NCBI GenBank assembly: GCA_963844255.1
Contig: CAWJNP010000033.1
Span: 40,917 to 104,916, forward strand
DNA: 64,000 bases
From: SZAS-79 sp963844255
GTDB taxonomy: Bacteria > Pseudomonadota > Gammaproteobacteria > Burkholderiales > SG8-39
Reading direction: 5' to 3'
Made by a program: the position numbers and the translations under genes. How positions within the stretch are numbered: position 1 is the first letter of the stretch; the number at the start of each line of letters is the position of its first letter. Positions 50,436-58,521 of this stretch are shown here, piece after piece. Under the pieces are notes generated by a model. It saw only the letters and a program-made list of their open reading frames with translations. It was not told where the DNA came from and did not search any database.

Positions 50436-52219
50436 TCCGTCGCAGACCCCGCGGAATCCGCGTTCCGGGCCGCGTACTGCGTCGTGTAAAGCCGGGCATA
50501 GGTTCCGCCGGCGGCAAGCAACTCGGCATGCCGCCCGGACTCGACGATACGGCCACGATCGAGCACGAGTATCCGGTCGGCGCGTTCGATGGTCGACAGA
50601 CGATGCGCGATGACGAGCGTGGTGCGCCCCCGCATCAGCACCTCCAGCGCAGCCTGCACCTGGCGCTCGGATTCGGAATCGAGCGCGGAAGTTGCTTCGT
50701 CGAGAATCAGCAGTGGCGCGTTTTTCAACAAGGCCCGCGCGATCGCGAGGCGCTGCCTCTGCCCGCCGGAAAGCCGCATGCCGTGCTCGCCGATCAGCGT
50801 GTCCAGCCCTTCCGGGGTTTCGCGAATGAAGTCCATGGCATGCGCAGCCTCCGCGGCTGCCACGATCGCCTCACGGCTCGTCCCGGCGAGGCGCCCGTAG
50901 GCGATGTTGGCCGCAATCGTGTCGTTGAACAGCACCACCTCCTGCGATACGAGGGCGATGTTCGCGCGCAGACTGTCGAGGGTCAGGGCCTGGAGGTCGT
51001 GGCCGTCGAGCAGGATGCGGCCGGCGGAAGGTACGTAAAAGCGCGGCAGCAGATTCGCAAGGGTCGTCTTGCCGCCACCCGACCCGCCGACCAGCGCGAC
51101 CGTCTCGCCCGGTTCAATGCGCAGATCGATTCCTTTCAGCGCGGGCTCGGTGCGGGTGGCATAGGTAAATTCCACGTCCTCGAAGTGCACGTGTCCCTCG
51201 GCGCGCGCCAGGGCCACGGTGCCCGCATCTTTTTCGACCGGCTCGTCGATCAGACCGAAGACGCTTTCGGCGGCAGCCAGTCCGCGTTGCAACGGCGCGG
51301 AAATCTCGGTGAGGTGCTTCAGCGGCGCCAGAAGCATCAGCATCGCGGTCACAAACGACACAAATTCTCCAATCGTCGTCCGCTGCGCGATCGATTCCTG
51401 CAGACCGATGTAGACGATGACCGCCAATGCCATCGAAGCCAGCACCTGCGTGATCGGAACGGTCAGGGCGGCCGGGACTGTCTGGCGCATGTTGAAACCG
51501 CGCAGCCGCTGGTTCGCCTTTTCGAACCGGCGCGCCTCGTATTCCTGTCCGCCGAAGACCTTGACCACCTTCTGGCATTCGATCGTTTCCTGCAAGACTT
51601 GGGTAAGGCTGCCCATTGCCTCCTGGGCGCCGCGGCTCATCTCCCGCAGCCGCTTGGAGAACAGTTTCACGACAATCGACACCAGCGGACCCACCGCCAA
51701 CGCAACCAGCGTGAGCTTCCAGTTGATGTACATGAGCCAGGCCAGCAGCCCGATGACCGAGAGCGAATCGCGCACCAACACCGTCAGCACGGTAGTCGCG
51801 GCGGCGGTCACACCTGCGACGTCGTACGCAATCTTGGACAGCAGCGCACCCGAACTGCGTTCGTCAAAGAATGCGGCCGGAAGCCGGATCATGCGGTTGA
51901 ACATGGCGGCGCGCAGGTCCAGCACCACGCGGTTCGATACCCAGGCGGAGAAATACGAGGCCGTGAAGAAGAAGATCCCGCGCAATAAAAATATGCCGAC
52001 GAGCGACACTGCGAACACCCAGGGCGCAAATCGGGGGGCCGCGGATCCCCCGGCAAAGCCACCGTCGAGCAAAGGCTTCATCAGGGCCGGAAACAGGGGT
52101 TCGGTCGCCGCAGTCGCGACCATGCCCAGCACCGCGAGAGCAAACACCCTCGCATGCGGACGCACGTAGCCCAGCAGACGCAAGTACAGCTCGCGACTGT
52201 TGCGCCTGGACTCAGACAT
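50432..52219 (-). CDS. msbA: Lipid A export permease/ATP-binding protein MsbA
   Basis: ABC exporter half-transporter of 595 aa: six transmembrane helices in residues about 20-310, then a nucleotide-binding domain with Walker A GGSGGGKTT near 375, signature LSGGQRQRLAIARALL near 478 and Walker B LLILDEATSALD near 498, His loop VIAHRLST. Length and layout match MsbA, which flips lipid A-core across the inner membrane and acts as a homodimer. The ATG 52219 is preferred to a TTG eight codons upstream. It lies among LPS glycosyltransferases rather than next to lpxK/kdsB. Residue-level distinction from other lipid flippases is not possible here. Confidence 0.9.
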   Translation of the reverse strand: MSESRRNSRELYLRLLGYVRPHARVFALAVLGMVATAATEPLFPALMKPLLDGGFAGGSAAPRFAPWVFAVSLVGIFLLRGIFFFTASYFSAWVSNRVVLDLRAAMFNRMIRLPAAFFDERSSGALLSKIAYDVAGVTAAATTVLTVLVRDSLSVIGLLAWLMYINWKLTLVALAVGPLVSIVVKLFSKRLREMSRGAQEAMGSLTQVLQETIECQKVVKVFGGQEYEARRFEKANQRLRGFNMRQTVPAALTVPITQVLASMALAVIVYIGLQESIAQRTTIGEFVSFVTAMLMLLAPLKHLTEISAPLQRGLAAAESVFGLIDEPVEKDAGTVALARAEGHVHFEDVEFTYATRTEPALKGIDLRIEPGETVALVGGSGGGKTTLANLLPRFYVPSAGRILLDGHDLQALTLDSLRANIALVSQEVVLFNDTIAANIAYGRLAGTSREAIVAAAEAAHAMDFIRETPEGLDTLIGEHGMRLSGGQRQRLAIARALLKNAPLLILDEATSALDSESERQVQAALEVLMRGRTTLVIAHRLSTIERADRILVLDRGRIVESGRHAELLAAGGTYARLYTTQYAARNADSAGSATE

Positions 52220-52272
52220 GGACCGATCCGGCGCGCGCGACAATCTGGAACCTGGGTTGCATGGCTACACTC

Positions 52273-53454
52273 TCACGTGCCTGCCTGCCCGCGCATCCCG
52301 GTGCGCCCAAGCAACAGCAGGTACAAATCAATCATCCGGTCGGCCATGCGGTCGACACCGAAATCTTCGACGCTGGCACGCGCCTCCCGGCTCATGCCAG
52401 CGCCGATCTCCGACGCGGCCTCGATCAGCAGTGGCGCGAGTTCTTCCGCACGGTCGGGCTTGCAGACCCACCCGTTGACACCCGGCCGCACCAGTTCGGC
52501 TGCACCGCACTGGTCACTCACGATCAGGGGCAGTCCCATGGCGAGCGCTTCCAGCGCCGCATTCGGGAAAGGATCGTAGCGCGTCGGCAGGATAAAGCAA
52601 TCCGCGGCAGCGTACACCGGACGAACGTCTTCGCGTCCGCCGAGAAAGCGTACTTGTCCGGGAATTCCGGCCTGTTCCGCCTGACGTTGAAATTGTCCGG
52701 CCGACCGGTCGCTGCCTGCCACGAGCAAGCGGAAGTCCTGCCGTCCGCTTTCGGCGAGCGCATCGATTGCACTCGCCAGACCTTTGCGTGCAAATCCGGA
52801 TCCGACAAATGCGAACACCGTATCTCCCGGCGCACAGCCCATTTCCGCGCGCGCGCCATCCCGAAGTGACGCCCGTTGGCTGGGGTGAAAATAGTCGAGG
52901 TCTACGCCGTTGTAGATGACATGCAGCTTTTCGGCCGCGATCGAAAAGTGCCTGCGGATCTCCGCTGCGACCATCTTCGAATTGCAGATCACGGCGCGCA
53001 GTCCGGGATGCTCGAACATCGCGCGTTCCGCGGCGCAGGTGTACCAGTGATAGGGATTCAGCCGGATCCCGAGGCGCTCGAGAAAAGGTGCTTCGCGTGC
53101 GCGATGATCGAGCCACTGACGATGAACGCCGTCTCCGGCACGGTAGAGATCGCACCCTGAAATGCGTTCGTGCGACTGGACGAGATCGAACCGCTCGCGC
53201 CGGAGGAGGTGGCGCACGCCACGCGCAAAGGAGACGTCACGCCAGAGTCGTCCCGCATAGAAGGGATCGACGATCAGCGTCTGACGCGACTTTTCACCAC
53301 GCCATGCACGCGCGATCATCGTGACTTCAACGGCTTCCCGCTCGAGCGCCGCAATCGCGCGCTCGATGAACCGCTCCGCACCGCCGAACGGATTGAAGCG
53401 CTGGCGTATCAGTGCCAACCTTACCCGTGCATGTTCTCTGGCGACGCTATCCAC
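52273..53454 (-). CDS. GT4 glycosyltransferase
   Basis: GT-B transferase of about 393 aa. RQRFNPFGGAERFIERAI near residues 17-34 is the glycine-rich loop typical of WaaG-like core transferases; VIYNGVDLDYFHP near 185-197 and FVGSGFARKGLASAIDAL near 222-239 follow, and PTRYDPFPNAALEALAMGLP near 290-309 is the donor EX7E region. This resembles LPS core alpha-1,3-glucosyltransferase I (WaaG), which suits its place beside a WaaQ-type gene, but the call is kept general. GTG at 53454 lies 4 nt after the upstream stop; a longer start at 53472 overlaps it. Confidence 0.85.
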   Translation of the reverse strand: MDSVAREHARVRLALIRQRFNPFGGAERFIERAIAALEREAVEVTMIARAWRGEKSRQTLIVDPFYAGRLWRDVSFARGVRHLLRRERFDLVQSHERISGCDLYRAGDGVHRQWLDHRAREAPFLERLGIRLNPYHWYTCAAERAMFEHPGLRAVICNSKMVAAEIRRHFSIAAEKLHVIYNGVDLDYFHPSQRASLRDGARAEMGCAPGDTVFAFVGSGFARKGLASAIDALAESGRQDFRLLVAGSDRSAGQFQRQAEQAGIPGQVRFLGGREDVRPVYAAADCFILPTRYDPFPNAALEALAMGLPLIVSDQCGAAELVRPGVNGWVCKPDRAEELAPLLIEAASEIGAGMSREARASVEDFGVDRMADRMIDLYLLLLGRTGMRGQAGT

Positions 53455-53458
53455 GCGG

Positions 53459-54541
53459 CTAGCCCGTTGCAAGCAGGCGCTCCGCGGCGTCGAACACCCG
53501 GTCCACCTCGAGTGTCGTCAGGCACTCGCTGATCTTCCCGCCACCGCAGCCGTCGTTCCCGCAGGGGCGGCACGCCTGGTCACCCGTCACAACGACGCTG
53601 CGCACCATCCACGGCCCCCACTCCTTGTCACCGCTGGGTCCGAACAGTGCAACGACCGGCGTACCCACCGCACTGGCCACGTGCATCGGCATGGAATCCA
53701 CGCATACGGACAGCTTTGCGTGTGCAATCAGCGCAACAAGTTCCTTGATCGACAGTTTGCCGGCCAGATTCACCAGTGGCGACCGCACGGATTTCAGGAT
53801 CTCCCCGATCAGCGCGCGCTCCGTCTCTTCGGGCGCCGCGGTCAGCACGATCCGCTCCCCGCGGGCTGCCAGGCGATCGATCAGTGCCGCGGTTTTTTCG
53901 GCTGGCCAGCATTTGAATTTCCAGCGTGATGCAGGATGCAGATGAACGTAACCCTTCGTCTGCAGACCCTGTTCCGCAAGAATGCCTGCCACGCTTTCGT
54001 CTGCTTTCACGCCGGCGACGATCTGCGCGCGCCGACCGTCCGGCGCCGGCTGGATTCCGATGCGCCGCAGCGCATCCAGATTGAGTTCCACCTGATGACG
54101 CCGGCCGTTCTTCGGCATTGGATAGAGATGCGTAAAGCTCTTGCGCCAGAACGCACCGCGACCCGGCAGCGCCGGCGCAACCGACCACCGCGCACCCAGA
54201 TGACGCGCCAGCCAGGCGCCGCGCGGTTGCTCGCAAAGGTGGACGATCAGATCGTAGCGGCGCGCGCGCAGGGCCTGGTACAACGACCATTCGACGGAAA
54301 GCCGGTGCGCGACACCCTCGGCCCGCCAGCGGCGTCCCACGCAATGCAGTTCGGAGAGCGCCGGATGCCCGCTGAGCATTGCGGCGGTATCGTCGTAGAC
54401 CAGCGCGTCGATCTCGAGCCTCGGTGCCGCCGCCTTGAGCGCCGACAGCACCGGCGACGCCAGCAGCACGTCGCCGTGATGGCGAAGCTTGATGACCAGC
54501 GCCCGTGAGAGCCCGTCGAGCGGAATGGCATCCTTCAGCAT
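53459..54541 (-). CDS. rfaQ: LPS heptosyltransferase III (WaaQ/RfaQ-like)
   Basis: GT9 enzyme of 360 aa with the WaaQ-type N-terminus ALVIKLRHHGDVLLASPVLSAL near residues 15-35 and the characteristic LHPASRWKFKCWPAEK block near 188-203, matching heptosyltransferase III, which adds a branch heptose to the inner core. The donor region CVDSMPMHVASAVGTPVVALFGPSG is near 280-304. The C-terminus has a Cys cluster (CRPCGNDGCGGG). ATG 54541 is preferred over the longer frame, whose first 49 residues are compositionally odd. First gene of the minus-strand core operon that continues with GT4, msbA and GT4. Confidence 0.88.
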   Translation of the reverse strand: MLKDAIPLDGLSRALVIKLRHHGDVLLASPVLSALKAAAPRLEIDALVYDDTAAMLSGHPALSELHCVGRRWRAEGVAHRLSVEWSLYQALRARRYDLIVHLCEQPRGAWLARHLGARWSVAPALPGRGAFWRKSFTHLYPMPKNGRRHQVELNLDALRRIGIQPAPDGRRAQIVAGVKADESVAGILAEQGLQTKGYVHLHPASRWKFKCWPAEKTAALIDRLAARGERIVLTAAPEETERALIGEILKSVRSPLVNLAGKLSIKELVALIAHAKLSVCVDSMPMHVASAVGTPVVALFGPSGDKEWGPWMVRSVVVTGDQACRPCGNDGCGGGKISECLTTLEVDRVFDAAERLLATG

Positions 54542-54596
54542 GCGCGCAAGATAGCAGAAATGCCTGCCCTCCTGCCGCTGGCACCACCTGCGTCGC

Positions 54597-56675
54597 TTAC
54601 AGCTTGAACTCCGCCGAGAGCGAAAAAGTGCGTCCCGGCAGCGGATAGACCGCGTATCGATCGGCAGTGAACGCGCTACGCACCGCATAGTTGTAGTACT
54701 TCTCGTCCAACAGATTGTTCACTGAAAGGCCAAGGCGTACGCCGCCAAGGGTTTTTGTCGCCTTGATGTCCACGGTGGTGTACGCCGGAATTTTCGTTCC
54801 CAGCGTGTTCGCCTCGTCGTTGTCCACGAACTGGCTCGACACGTACGCGAGTGCACCGGAAACCCGGGTTTGCGGGGCCACATCCCACGCAAAACCCAGA
54901 TTCAGCTTGTGCTGCGGGACCAAGGGCACTCTCTTTCCGGCAATGCTGACATTGGTCGCAAACCCGCTTCCCGGCAGCACGCCTTCGAGAAACCGGGCGT
55001 CCGTATAGGCGTATCCGGCAGTAAAGCGCAGTACGTCACTGGCCTTCCAATTGCCGTGGAGCTCCAGTCCCTGACGGCGGGACGGCGGCAGATTGGTATT
55101 GCCCACCCCGGCAGTAAACGGATCCAGATGGATCTCGTCGGTCACATCGCTGCGGAACAGTGCCGCACGCAGACCGAATCCTGCGCGCTGCCACTCCGCG
55201 CCGATCTCATGCGTGATCGCATGCTGCGGGCGGAGTATCTGGAATTGCGCCGCGAAAAACGCGTCGTTCTCGTAGATCTCGTCGACGTTGACGAAACGGA
55301 AGCTCCGCGCGGCGCGCGCGAAACCTGACCAGCCGGCACCAAACGCATGCCGCAGCCCGATATCCCAAGCGTTTTGTCGCTGCGCGCTGGATGCCTGCGG
55401 CGCAGCAGTGTTGAAGAAGAAGCCCGGGGCGGTCGCATCCACGATATCGGTGCCCGAGACTTTCAAACGCTCCTGCCGCCAGCCAAGCGTGAGTCCCGTG
55501 GACGCGTTCAGCTGGATTGCATCCTGCAGATAGAACGCCAAGCGATCCTGCGCGACCTTTACGCGGTTGATCGGTTGCGCCACATTCTCCGGCAGATTTG
55601 CACTGCGCCGGTCGTAGCGCCAGCGGTGCAGGTCTGCGCCGATGGTCAGGCGATGCGCGGTCGTACCGACCTTGAACGGAACGCGTGCGCGCGGCGTCAG
55701 GGAGGTCACCTTCAGCGCGTCGGCGCGGTAGATGGGGAAGCCGCCCTGGTCGAAATACGAGCGCTGATCCTTGTCGCGGTAGTCAATCCCCAGGCTCAGA
55801 TCGGTCTCTCCCAGTCGATGCGCGAACTTGAGCCCGGCATGTGCGCCGTCGCGGCTGGCATAGTCGAGAGGCGTCTGTGCGCCGCGTCGGTCTGTCGTGT
55901 ATTCGTCAAGACCGAGCGAGGGCTGGATCCGGCGCGCACCCGGCAGACGCAGGTCCTGGCGGTCGATTCCGAGATTCAGATCAATGCTGCTGTCCCTGCC
56001 GCCCCAGCGCATGTTGGTCGAATAATTGGCCTGCTCGTTCCGGTTGTTGGCACGATAGCCATCAGCGGAGAACCCGTAGACCGAGGCGTTGAGCCCGAAA
56101 CGCTCGTTGGCCACGCTTCCCGTAAACCTGCCCTCGAGGGTGTTCTGGCTCCCCGCGCGCCCGACCATTTCTGCGTGCGTTCCCGGTTGCAGCGGGGAGC
56201 GCGTGACGATATTGATCACGCCTGCCGAAGCGGCGTCCCCATAGAGCACCGCCCCTGTTCCACGCAGTATCTCGATGCGCTCGATCGAGGACAGTGGCAC
56301 CGACGACCATTGCACCGACGACAGGTCGATATCCGTGATGCGTCGGCCGTCGAGCAGGATCAGCGTATTCTGCGGCCCGGTGACACCGTAGCCGCGCAGG
56401 TCGATCGAAGTCAGTGCGGCGTTGTTGCCGTAGAAATCCTTGAGGGTAATGCCGACCTGCTCCGCGAGGAGGTCAGGCAGCGTCTTTGCAGCGCTCTTTT
56501 CTATGTCTTCTGCGGACAGTACCGTGACACTCGCCGGCAACTTGCGCGCATCGTCCGGAAAGCGCGTCGCAGATACGACCAGGACATCGTCCTGTTGCGC
56601 ATGAAGCGATGATGAGACCAAAGTTGAAATGAGTGCGACACCTGCCAGTGCGGCGGTGAACTGAGCCAAACGCAT
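54597..56675 (-). CDS. btuB: TonB-dependent receptor, BtuB-like
   Basis: Outer-membrane receptor of 692 aa. Residues 1-26 form a signal peptide (cleavage near AQQ-D). The mature N-terminus DDVLVVSA is a TonB-box-like segment. A plug domain (about 30-150, with LLDGRRITD and IERIEILRGTGAVLYGD) precedes a 22-stranded barrel ending in FSLSAEFKL. A cobalamin riboswitch lies upstream on the same strand, so uptake of B12 or a related corrinoid is predicted. It is transcribed toward the LPS core operon, ending 56 nt before rfaQ; some readthrough is possible. No btuCDF genes are in the window. Confidence 0.88.
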   Translation of the reverse strand: MRLAQFTAALAGVALISTLVSSSLHAQQDDVLVVSATRFPDDARKLPASVTVLSAEDIEKSAAKTLPDLLAEQVGITLKDFYGNNAALTSIDLRGYGVTGPQNTLILLDGRRITDIDLSSVQWSSVPLSSIERIEILRGTGAVLYGDAASAGVINIVTRSPLQPGTHAEMVGRAGSQNTLEGRFTGSVANERFGLNASVYGFSADGYRANNRNEQANYSTNMRWGGRDSSIDLNLGIDRQDLRLPGARRIQPSLGLDEYTTDRRGAQTPLDYASRDGAHAGLKFAHRLGETDLSLGIDYRDKDQRSYFDQGGFPIYRADALKVTSLTPRARVPFKVGTTAHRLTIGADLHRWRYDRRSANLPENVAQPINRVKVAQDRLAFYLQDAIQLNASTGLTLGWRQERLKVSGTDIVDATAPGFFFNTAAPQASSAQRQNAWDIGLRHAFGAGWSGFARAARSFRFVNVDEIYENDAFFAAQFQILRPQHAITHEIGAEWQRAGFGLRAALFRSDVTDEIHLDPFTAGVGNTNLPPSRRQGLELHGNWKASDVLRFTAGYAYTDARFLEGVLPGSGFATNVSIAGKRVPLVPQHKLNLGFAWDVAPQTRVSGALAYVSSQFVDNDEANTLGTKIPAYTTVDIKATKTLGGVRLGLSVNNLLDEKYYNYAVRSAFTADRYAVYPLPGRTFSLSAEFKL

Positions 56676-56799
56676 GAGAGCGCTCCCAACAAACCGTCAC
56701 CAACCCCGATAACGGCAATTCAGGAATATCGAACGTCTGGGAGCGCGGCCCATTGCCAGCAGCCGACCGGAAACCGCCACCCCGCGGCATTCTCAATCC

Positions 56800-57050
56800 T
56801 GTGCAGCCAGGCCGGTCTCCGGACTCGCGAGCGACACGCCGAGCATACTTCGCTCAACGTGCCGGGTGTGCAGCCTTCCCACGGGCAAACAGCCCGCAGT
56901 GGCGGATCAATGCACACCCCTTCGCTTACCGTTGCGGGGGCAGTACGGGGATTGCAAAGAGCCTCGCCGTCGGCAGGTCTCGCGCACCCGTTTCCCGTTT
57001 CATCCGCCAACCGGGATCGACCGGCGGACACCTTGCTGCAATCGCCGGAC
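56800..57050 (-). ncRNA. Cobalamin (AdoCbl) riboswitch
   Basis: Read on the minus strand the segment shows the ordered B12-riboswitch elements: a GGGAAACGGGTG-like motif (56996-56985), a TGCCCCCGCAACGGTAA core (about 56942-56926), CCACTG (56902-56897), GGGAAGG (about 56882-56876) and the B12 box AGTCCGGAGACCGGCC (about 56825-56810). It lies about 130 nt upstream of the btuB start, consistent with control of translation or early termination by adenosylcobalamin. Exact ends are approximate. Confidence 0.88.
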
Positions 57051-57146
57051 CGAAACCCGGCACGGGCGATTATACGCAGCGCCCGGCTTCACCACCGGCA
57101 CACGTTATCAAGGTCATAAAAAGCATCCATTAACACCCGCTATTGC

Positions 57147-57176
57147 TTGACGCAAAGGAAAAAATCCCACTATAGT
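57147..57176 (+). promoter_or_regulatory. Sigma-70 promoter for the zapB-like gene
   Basis: TTGACG (57147-57152) and TATAGT (57171-57176) are spaced by 18 nt, close to consensus. The expected start of transcription (about 57182-57184) coincides with the ATG at 57183, so the zapB-like mRNA may be leaderless or nearly so. Confidence 0.6.
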
Positions 57177-57182
57177 GGTCGC

Positions 57183-57374
57183 ATGGAAGCGGAGTTCGAC
57201 TCGCTCGAGGGCAAGGTGTCTCAGTTCGCGCAGGTGTGCGAGCGGTTGCGCGCCGAAAACACGTCCTTGCGCCAACAATTGTCACTGGCACAGAGCGACG
57301 CGAAGCGTCTCGCCGAAAAGATCGACGGCGCCAAACTCCGGCTGGAAAGCCTGCTCGTCCGCCTGCCGGAATAG
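57183..57374 (+). CDS. zapB: ZapB-like coiled-coil protein (TIGR02449 type)
   Basis: Small 63-aa protein predicted to be one continuous coiled coil (EFDSLEGKVSQFAQVCERLR onward, heptads throughout). Its position right before zapA matches the small coiled-coil gene commonly found there in beta- and gammaproteobacteria, related to the division-ring protein ZapB. ATG 57183 is chosen over an in-frame TTG at 57147 because that TTG is the -35 box of the promoter. No Shine-Dalgarno sequence precedes the ATG. Cytoplasmic, likely at the Z ring with ZapA. Confidence 0.8.
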   Translation: MEAEFDSLEGKVSQFAQVCERLRAENTSLRQQLSLAQSDAKRLAEKIDGAKLRLESLLVRLPE

Positions 57375-57392
57375 AAACCACGGCCCGCCCGC

Positions 57393-57704
57393 ATGGCAGA
57401 CGCCCCCAAGACCCTTGAGGTCAGCATCCTCGGCCGCAACTACAAGGTCGCCTGCGAAGACGGCGAGCGCGAAGCCTTGTTGCAGGCGGTCGCGTACGTC
57501 GACGGAAAAATGGGCGAGATCAAGAATTCCGCCAAGGTTGCCGGGACCGAACGGATCGCGGTCATGGTGGCCCTCAACATTGCACACGAACTTCTGTCCA
57601 CCAAGCTCGGTGGCGGTTTTGACTTGGGTCAGGCCAAGCGTAGAATCGCATCGATCGAGGCGACGCTGGATGAAGCGATCGCCAGGCAGGACAAGTTGTT
57701 CTAG
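57393..57704 (+). CDS. zapA: Cell division protein ZapA
   Basis: ZapA (103 aa) bundles FtsZ filaments. The N-terminal globular domain includes VSILGRNYKVACEDGEREALLQAV (from residue 10), and a long C-terminal helix from about residue 45 forms the tetramer coiled coil (AVMVALNIAHELL onward). Size and sequence fit the family. It starts 18 nt after the zapB-like stop and is followed directly by the 6S RNA gene, the standard proteobacterial order. Confidence 0.92.
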   Translation: MADAPKTLEVSILGRNYKVACEDGEREALLQAVAYVDGKMGEIKNSAKVAGTERIAVMVALNIAHELLSTKLGGGFDLGQAKRRIASIEATLDEAIARQDKLF

Positions 57705-57757
57705 CGTACCCAGGTTATTGTCGCGGTTGAAACCGCGATCGGTGCGCCGGTTTCAGT

Positions 57758-57930
57758 CTACGTCCCCTGCTGTGTACGACCGGGCTCAAGTTTCCGAACC
57801 GATAGCAGTATCTGGTTGCTGCCTCAGCGTCGCTGTTGTGATCGTCCCACGCTGTACGCGTGCCGGATGAACCTGATGCGGCCGGTAAGCAACCACCCTG
57901 GACCTGTGCTGGGTTCGGGAGACGAGCCCA
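57758..57930 (+). ncRNA. ssrS: 6S RNA
   Basis: The region directly after zapA is non-coding and can fold into a long irregular rod as in 6S RNA, which binds sigma-70 RNA polymerase. CGTCCCC at 57761-57767 pairs with GGGAGACG ending at 57924, and the middle contains the CCGAACCGATAGC...GGTTGCTGCCTCAGC segment expected of betaproteobacterial 6S. An 8-bp inverted repeat (TCGCGGTT/AACCGCGA, 57721-57738) lies upstream and may terminate zapA transcripts. Ends are estimated from the terminal stem. The gene most often seen next in proteobacteria (5-formyl-THF cyclo-ligase) is replaced here by an EVE-domain gene. Confidence 0.7.
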
Positions 57931-57960
57931 CCGGCATGGTGGGGGGCACCACAATATGAA

Positions 57961-57984
57961 GGGGGGAGGATGAATCTTCCCCCC
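57961..57984 (+). terminator. Strong G/C hairpin downstream of 6S RNA
   Basis: A 10-bp stem (57961-57970 with 57975-57984, one G-U pair) with a TGAA loop forms a very stable hairpin about 35 nt after the 6S RNA. No T-tract follows, so it is not a textbook intrinsic terminator. A second smaller hairpin GAATCAG/CTGATTC is at 58008-58026. Confidence 0.45.
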
Positions 57985-58048
57985 TCAGACCCCCCCGGTT
58001 CCCTCTAGAATCAGAGTCCCTGATTCACCCATCGACCTTTCCTTGTTT

Positions 58049-58513
58049 ATGAACTACTGGCTGATGAAATCCGAACCGGAAGAGTGCTCGATCGACACGG
58101 CGCTCGCCGCGCCCAAGAAGACCGTGCCCTGGACCGGCGTGCGCAATTACCAGGCGCGCAATTTCATGCGCGACTCGATGGCTCCGGGAGACGGCGTGCT
58201 TTTCTATCATTCCAGCTGCGCCGAACCGGGTATCGCCGGACTGGCCGAAGTGGCGTCCTCCGCGTATCCGGATGCGACCCAGTTCGACCGGAAGAGCAAG
58301 TATTACGATGCCGCGTCGACACCCGACAAGCCGCGCTGGGTCCACGTGGATGTTCGCGCGCGGCAGAAAACCCGACTTGTCCCGATCGCGGAGCTACGCG
58401 CCCAGCAGGCACTTGCCGACATGGTCATACTGCGCCGCGGGAATCGGCTCTCGATCACGCCGGTCAGTGCCAAGGAATGGTCGTTCATCACACGCAAACT
58501 TCTCAAGGCCTGA
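58049..58513 (+). CDS. EVE domain protein
   Basis: EVE-domain protein of 154 aa, a PUA-like fold that binds modified bases. NYWLMKSEPEECSID at residues 2-16, WTGVRNYQARNFMRD near 31-45 and GDGVLFYHSSC near 49-59 are family hallmarks; WVHVDVR near 93-99 is also conserved. ATG 58049 starts just before the first strand; a TTG two codons earlier is less likely. It stands alone between the 6S gene and hemE, 8 nt before the latter. The precise cellular role is not known. Confidence 0.9.
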   Translation: MNYWLMKSEPEECSIDTALAAPKKTVPWTGVRNYQARNFMRDSMAPGDGVLFYHSSCAEPGIAGLAEVASSAYPDATQFDRKSKYYDAASTPDKPRWVHVDVRARQKTRLVPIAELRAQQALADMVILRRGNRLSITPVSAKEWSFITRKLLKA

Positions 58514-58521
58514 GCCCTCCG

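Noticed and set aside
50528..51988. 486-codon frame antisense to msbA
   Set aside because: Low-complexity translation opposite a clear MsbA; an artefact of high GC.
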